Shown: positions 7,698 to 10,983 of the stretch, one piece after another
Numbering within the stretch: position 1 is the first letter of the stretch
How the letters are laid out: each line of letters opens with the position of its first letter
DNA from: Alphaproteobacteria bacterium
GTDB lineage: Bacteria; Pseudomonadota; Alphaproteobacteria; Kiloniellales; JAKSDN01
DNA: 10,983 nucleotides
NCBI GenBank assembly: GCA_030598385.1
Contig: JAUVQB010000014.1
Coordinates: 1 to 10,983, forward strand
Reading direction: 5' to 3'
Made by a program: the position numbers and the translations under genes
The notes under the pieces: model-generated
Seen by the model: only the letters and a program-made list of their open reading frames with translations
What the model was told of the DNA's origin: nothing
Database searches by the model: none

Positions 7698-9142
7698 TAA
7701 CCTTGCACCTTCTCGTCAGTCGTTGCGAGCCAGGGCAGCGGATTGACTGGCTGTCCGGCGTGTCGAAATTCCAAATAGAGTTCCGGGGAGCGCTCCTGCG
7801 GGCTACCCATGACTCCGATGGGCTCTCCGGCGAGAATCCATTGCCCGACGACCGCGTCAATCCGTTCGAGACCGGCAAGCAAAGTATGATATCGCCCGTC
7901 GTGCTCGATGATCAAGATCTGCCCGTAGCCGCGAAACTTGCCTGCGTAGACAACCTGCCCATCGTAGGGGGCCACCACCTGGGCTTGGGTCCGGGTCTGG
8001 ATCGAGATTCCCTTGGAAACGGAATCAGCTCCCAGCGCTCGTTGACCGTAGGCGAGCACTAGCTGGCCGCGTACCGGCATGATCAGGAGTGGAATGGCGT
8101 CGCCTTGCGGGAAGGCACGTACGTTGTCCGGCCGCACCAGTGCGCCTGAGGGCAAGGAGGCCAAGGCCGGGTCTTCGCCCTCTCCTGCCGTATCGCCCTC
8201 GGCGATATCCTCGGCCAGGGATCGGGTCCCGTCATACGCTTCTTCCATTTTGGCCGGGGCCGCGCTTTCAAGCTGCGATTCTTCCTGGATTTTCTGGGCC
8301 TCCAGCGCGGCTTGGGCCCGTTGGGCCTTCAGCTCGGCCTGCGCCCGCTGTTGCTCGGCGAGTTGCGCTCGGGCTTCCCGTTCGGCGCGCAAACGCGATT
8401 GCTCCTCCAGTCGCGCCAAAAGGTCGCGCAGGTTCTTGGCTTCGGCCGCCAGACGCTCGGCATTGGATTTGGCGCTCTCGCGCTTGCCGAGAGTTTGGGT
8501 GTGAAGGTCCTTCTTGCGCCCAATCAGCTCGCCCAGCAAGTGGCGCTCGTCGGCCAGGGTTTTGGCCGTCGCTGTCAGCTCGAATTGCTGTTGCCCGATT
8601 GCCAGGCGCAGGGACGACAGCTCCTCCAGGTCGTCGCGAAGCCCGGCCGCCCGCTCTTCGATCGCGGGTATAGCGGCCTTCAAAAGCAGGGCGCTTCGCA
8701 CCCGTTCCACCGGCGTACCCCGGCTCACCAGCACAGCTTCGACGGGCTGTACGGCGATGCGTTGCAGGGCGGCCAGGGTTTGATAGAGATTCCCATGTTG
8801 AGCCTTCAGCTCTGCGGTTTTGACCTCATGTCTCGTCTCGAGATCCTGCAGGATCGTCTCGATTCGTGTCAGCTGTGATTCCAGATCCTGGGTTTTCTCG
8901 GCGGCCTCGATCGATTTGTTCTGCAGGGCGAGGATTTCTTGCTGCAGTTCCCCGGCCTTGCGGTCCAGGGTCTGACTCTGCGATTCGCTGGCCTCCAGCG
9001 CCTGCTCCACATCTTTCAGGCGCTTACCGGCCTCCTGCGCCTGGCTTGCGGTCGGCCACAGCAGTACGCAAGCGATCAGCGCGCCGAGGGCGCGCCGGCT
9101 GCGCCGGCCGGGCAAGTTACTATTCCGCGGACGCATCGTCAT
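7697..9142 (-). CDS. envC: Murein hydrolase activator EnvC, LytM domain without catalytic residues
   Basis: Periplasmic coiled-coil protein; in E. coli EnvC works with FtsEX and switches on amidases that split the septal wall. The product is 481 residues. A twin-Arg-rich n-region and hydrophobic core end in TASQA-QE, a signal peptide of about 35 residues. Long coiled coils occupy about 37-115 and 160-300, with an Ala/Glu/Gln-rich stretch at 240-295 and an acidic linker at 300-330. The C-terminal M23/LytM fold (about 350-472) is recognised from PVRGQLVLAYGQ, APYDGQVVYAGKFRGYGQILIIEH and GQWILAGEPIGVMGS. The catalytic set is lost: the HxGxD motif reads SKGIS (376-380), YAHL reads LAGL (G424), and HLH reads ELY (454-456). 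It should therefore be a non-enzymatic activator, as known for EnvC. The start lies one base after the gpmI stop with no clear ribosome site, and the stop overlaps the ctpA start. Confidence 0.93.
   Translation of the reverse strand: MTMRPRNSNLPGRRSRRALGALIACVLLWPTASQAQEAGKRLKDVEQALEASESQSQTLDRKAGELQQEILALQNKSIEAAEKTQDLESQLTRIETILQDLETRHEVKTAELKAQHGNLYQTLAALQRIAVQPVEAVLVSRGTPVERVRSALLLKAAIPAIEERAAGLRDDLEELSSLRLAIGQQQFELTATAKTLADERHLLGELIGRKKDLHTQTLGKRESAKSNAERLAAEAKNLRDLLARLEEQSRLRAEREARAQLAEQQRAQAELKAQRAQAALEAQKIQEESQLESAAPAKMEEAYDGTRSLAEDIAEGDTAGEGEDPALASLPSGALVRPDNVRAFPQGDAIPLLIMPVRGQLVLAYGQRALGADSVSKGISIQTRTQAQVVAPYDGQVVYAGKFRGYGQILIIEHDGRYHTLLAGLERIDAVVGQWILAGEPIGVMGSPQERSPELYLEFRHAGQPVNPLPWLATTDEKVQG
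7708..7713 (-). promoter_or_regulatory. Shine-Dalgarno site of ctpA inside envC
   Basis: AGAAGG on the minus strand lies ten bases before the ctpA ATG, within the last codons of envC. It supports the start at 7697 rather than 7688. With the TAATG overlap it suggests ctpA is translated by ribosomes terminating on envC or re-initiating there. Confidence 0.55.
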
Positions 9143-9143
9143 A

Positions 9144-10730
9144 TCATTCGGCCGCCGCTTCAGCGGGTTTGTTGGCCTCGGCGCGCGCGTTGGTTCGAAT
9201 CAGCGATCGGCCGGTCATCTCCGGCGGCACCGGAAGGCTCATGAGCTGCAGGAGAGTGGGCGCGATATCGGCCAGGCGGCCGTCGGATAGACCGGCAACC
9301 CAAGCGGGCGCATTCACCAACAAAACCGGCACGCGGTTCATGGTGTGGGCGGTGTGGGGCTGGCCGGTCGCGGGGTCATCCATCTGCTCCGCGTTGCCGT
9401 GGTCGGAGGTGATCAGCAGGCACCCCCCGGCGGCGGTGACGCTGTCGGTCAGGCGGCCCAGGCAGCTGTCGACCGTCTCCACGGCCCGCATGGCGGCTGC
9501 GAGGTTGCCCGTGTGTCCAACCATATCGCCGTTGGCGTAATTGAGCACGATGAGGTCGAAACGGCCGCCGGCGACGGCATCGCACAGGCGATCGGTCAGT
9601 TCCAGCGCCGACATCTCGGGTTGCAGGTCGTAGGTCGCGACCTTGGGCGAAGGCACCAGGATTCGCTCCTCGCCGTAGAATTCGGCCTCGCGCCCGCCGT
9701 TCAGGAAGAAGGTCACGTGCGCGTACTTCTCGGTCTCGGCGATTCGCAACTGGTTCAAGCCGGCCTGGGAAACGACGTCGCCGAGGGTGGCGTGCAGCTC
9801 GAGGGGCGACAGAAGGGCCGGGATCAGGCGGTCCAAGTCGCTGGAATAGCTCACCATGCCGAGGGCGGCGGCAAAGCCGACGGCCTTGTCCCGCGGGAAG
9901 CCGTCGAAGGCGGGGTCCAAGAGGCCGCGAAGAAGCTGACGCGCCCGGTCGGCCCGGAAGTTCGCCATGATGAGGCCGTCGCCGTCGTCCATTCCGGCGT
10001 AGTCGCCGACGGCCGTGGGCAGCACGAATTCATCGCCCAACCCGGCCTCGTAAGCCTGCTCGATCGCCTGATGGGGGTCTGCCGCAGTTCCGCCCTCGGG
10101 CGCCGTCCGGCCCTCGACCAGGGTTTGGTAGGCCCGCGCCGAGCGCTCCCAGCGATTGTCCCGGTCCATCGCATAGTAGCGGCCCGTGATCGTGGCGACC
10201 GGGGCCACGGTGGCCGACTGGAAGCGCGTCACAAAATCGAGCGCGCTGCGCGGCGGCGTATCCCGGCCGTCGAGGAAAGCGTGCACCTTGACCGGCACGC
10301 CGGCGGCCAGCAGCGCGTTGGCGAGCGCCGCCATATGGTCTTGATGAGAATGGACCCCGCCGGGCGAGAGCAGGCCCAGCAGGTGCGCTGCGCCGCCGCT
10401 TTCTCGCAAGGCCGCGACAAAGGACTCGAACGGGGCGCTGCCGGTCAGACGGCCCTCGTCGATCGCCTTGTCGATTCGCGGAAGGTCCTGCAGCACCACC
10501 CGGCCTGCGCCGAGGTTCATGTGGCCAACCTCGGAGTTGCCCATCTGGCCGCTCGGCAGACCCACGTGCAGCTCCGACGCGTCGATCCGGGCCCGGGGAC
10601 CGATTTCGTTGAAGCGGTCCAGATGGGGCGTCGTTGCCTGGCAGATGGCGTTCATTTCGCACTGCTCGCGGTCCCCCCATCCGTCGAGGATGGCCAAGAC
10701 CACGGGCCGCGGTGGTGCGACCTCGTTCAT
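9144..10730 (-). CDS. gpmI: 2,3-bisphosphoglycerate-independent phosphoglycerate mutase
   Basis: Cytosolic di-manganese enzyme interconverting 3- and 2-phosphoglycerate in glycolysis and gluconeogenesis, through a phosphoserine intermediate. The product is 528 residues, slightly longer than the usual 505-515 because of an Ala/Glu-rich tail after about 512. The catalytic set is complete. D16 is in LDGWG and nucleophile S66 in GQMGNSEVGH. Substrate-site residues are seen in GGVHSHQDH (H127), LDGRDTPP (about 153-160), GRYYAMDRDNRW (R184) and FRADRARQ (258-265), with K335 in TEKYAHVTFF. Metal residues are D402 and H406 in NGDMVGHTG, D443 and H444 in TSDHGNAE, and H462 in HTAHTMN. The ATG at 10730 places MNEVAPPRPVV before the core, as expected, but no Shine-Dalgarno site precedes it and a promoter-like -10 lies only four bases upstream. 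rlmH ends 65 bp upstream; envC starts one base after its stop. Confidence 0.97.
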   Translation of the reverse strand: MNEVAPPRPVVLAILDGWGDREQCEMNAICQATTPHLDRFNEIGPRARIDASELHVGLPSGQMGNSEVGHMNLGAGRVVLQDLPRIDKAIDEGRLTGSAPFESFVAALRESGGAAHLLGLLSPGGVHSHQDHMAALANALLAAGVPVKVHAFLDGRDTPPRSALDFVTRFQSATVAPVATITGRYYAMDRDNRWERSARAYQTLVEGRTAPEGGTAADPHQAIEQAYEAGLGDEFVLPTAVGDYAGMDDGDGLIMANFRADRARQLLRGLLDPAFDGFPRDKAVGFAAALGMVSYSSDLDRLIPALLSPLELHATLGDVVSQAGLNQLRIAETEKYAHVTFFLNGGREAEFYGEERILVPSPKVATYDLQPEMSALELTDRLCDAVAGGRFDLIVLNYANGDMVGHTGNLAAAMRAVETVDSCLGRLTDSVTAAGGCLLITSDHGNAEQMDDPATGQPHTAHTMNRVPVLLVNAPAWVAGLSDGRLADIAPTLLQLMSLPVPPEMTGRSLIRTNARAEANKPAEAAAE

Positions 10731-10736
10731 GTGGGC

Positions 10737-10765
10737 TCTATATATGGGATTTTCGGTCGGTCCAA
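10737..10765 (-). promoter_or_regulatory. Candidate promoter of the gpmI-envC-ctpA operon
   Basis: On the minus strand TTGGAC (10765-10760) and TATAGA (10742-10737) are separated by exactly 17 bases, close to a sigma70-type consensus. An overlapping TATATA (10744-10739) would give a 15-base spacer. Either -10 places transcription start at or within a few bases of the gpmI ATG, which implies a leaderless or nearly leaderless mRNA. Start position is inferred by distance only. Confidence 0.5.
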
Positions 10766-10795
10766 CAGGTTTTTGGCCCCTCTTGCTTTGGGTGG

Positions 10796-10983
10796 TCAGG
10801 CGCGGTGGTAGGGATGGCCGTCGAGGATCGATTGAGCGCGGAACAGTTGCTCGGCCAGTAAGACGCGTACAAGCAGGTGCGGCCAGGTCATCTGGCCGAA
10901 CGACAGAATCAGATCGGCCCGCTCCAGGACCGCGGCTGAAAGTCCCTCGGCGCCGCCTATCACAAATGCGAGATCGCCGAGGC
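10796..10983 (-). CDS. rlmH: 23S rRNA (pseudouridine1915-N3)-methyltransferase, C-terminal part (5' end outside window)
   Basis: RlmH is a small SPOUT-class enzyme that methylates pseudouridine 1915 in helix 69 of 23S rRNA using S-adenosylmethionine. Only the last 61 residues are in the window; the family is about 155 long, so the N-terminal part lies beyond the right edge. The visible part has the knot loop [10 protein letters not shown] that forms the cofactor site, then [26 protein letters not shown], and the diagnostic C-terminus [11 protein letters not shown], whose Tyr-His-Arg ending is conserved and functional in RlmH. The reading frame continues without a stop to the window edge. The stop is TGA at 10796-10798. 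gpmI follows 65 bp downstream on the same strand, with a candidate promoter in between. In this class of bacteria I recall rsfS/ybeB and nadD upstream, which cannot be checked here. Confidence 0.96.
   Translation of the reverse strand, partial: LGDLAFVIGGAEGLSAAVLERADLILSFGQMTWPHLLVRVLLAEQLFRAQSILDGHPYHRA

Noticed and set aside
10766..10795. A terminator after rlmH
   Set aside because: Short CCAA/TTGG matches are too weak to form a stable stem, so read-through from rlmH into gpmI cannot be excluded.
9345..10811. A 488-codon open frame on the plus strand opposite gpmI
   Set aside because: Complete gpmI with all catalytic residues occupies the other strand. The plus-strand translation is low-complexity Gly/Ala/Arg/Val with no recognisable domain, typical of antisense frames in GC-rich DNA.

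Overview
The window is high-GC, densely coded DNA that reads as the chromosome of an alphaproteobacterium, most likely a Rhodospirillales-type lineage. This is inferred from the ATP synthase sequences, the alphaproteobacterial type of RppH, and the gene order rlmH-gpmI-envC-ctpA-YibQ family-rppH facing the atp operon. I recall that order from this class but could not check it. No tRNA, rRNA, CRISPR array, insertion sequence, phage gene or sign of recent transfer was seen.

Left part, plus strand (1-3752): the distal part of an F1 ATP synthase operon, with atpA (5' end outside the window), atpG, atpD and atpC. The gaps are 56, 56 and 65 bp. All diagnostic catalytic motifs within the window are intact.

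Middle (3753-4742): a structured 119-bp gap carries a long hairpin, with a candidate promoter overlapping its 3' side. It is followed by a plus-strand gene for a ferritin-like protein with a complete six-residue di-iron ligand set. It ends 31 bp from the convergent rppH, with no clear intrinsic terminator between them.

Right part, minus strand, read from the right edge: rlmH (only its 3' end in the window), gpmI (glycolysis), envC (LytM/M23 amidase activator), ctpA (S41 processing protease), a membrane-anchored YibQ-type polysaccharide deacetylase homologue, and rppH (mRNA 5' pyrophosphohydrolase). gpmI, envC and ctpA are packed almost stop-to-start, so they are probably one transcript with coupled translation. 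The YibQ-type gene follows after a 100-bp gap holding a four-copy 13-bp tandem repeat, and rppH after 35 bp.

The main themes are two. First, a cell-envelope block (envC, ctpA, YibQ family) in which the protease looks active, while both the LytM domain and the deacetylase-like domain have lost the residues expected for metal binding. Second, an uncharacterised di-iron protein directly after the ATP synthase genes. Most of the window is housekeeping DNA. I see no convincing wholly new system, but the di-iron protein, the degenerate deacetylase, the 13-bp repeat and a possible leaderless gpmI start deserve a second look.
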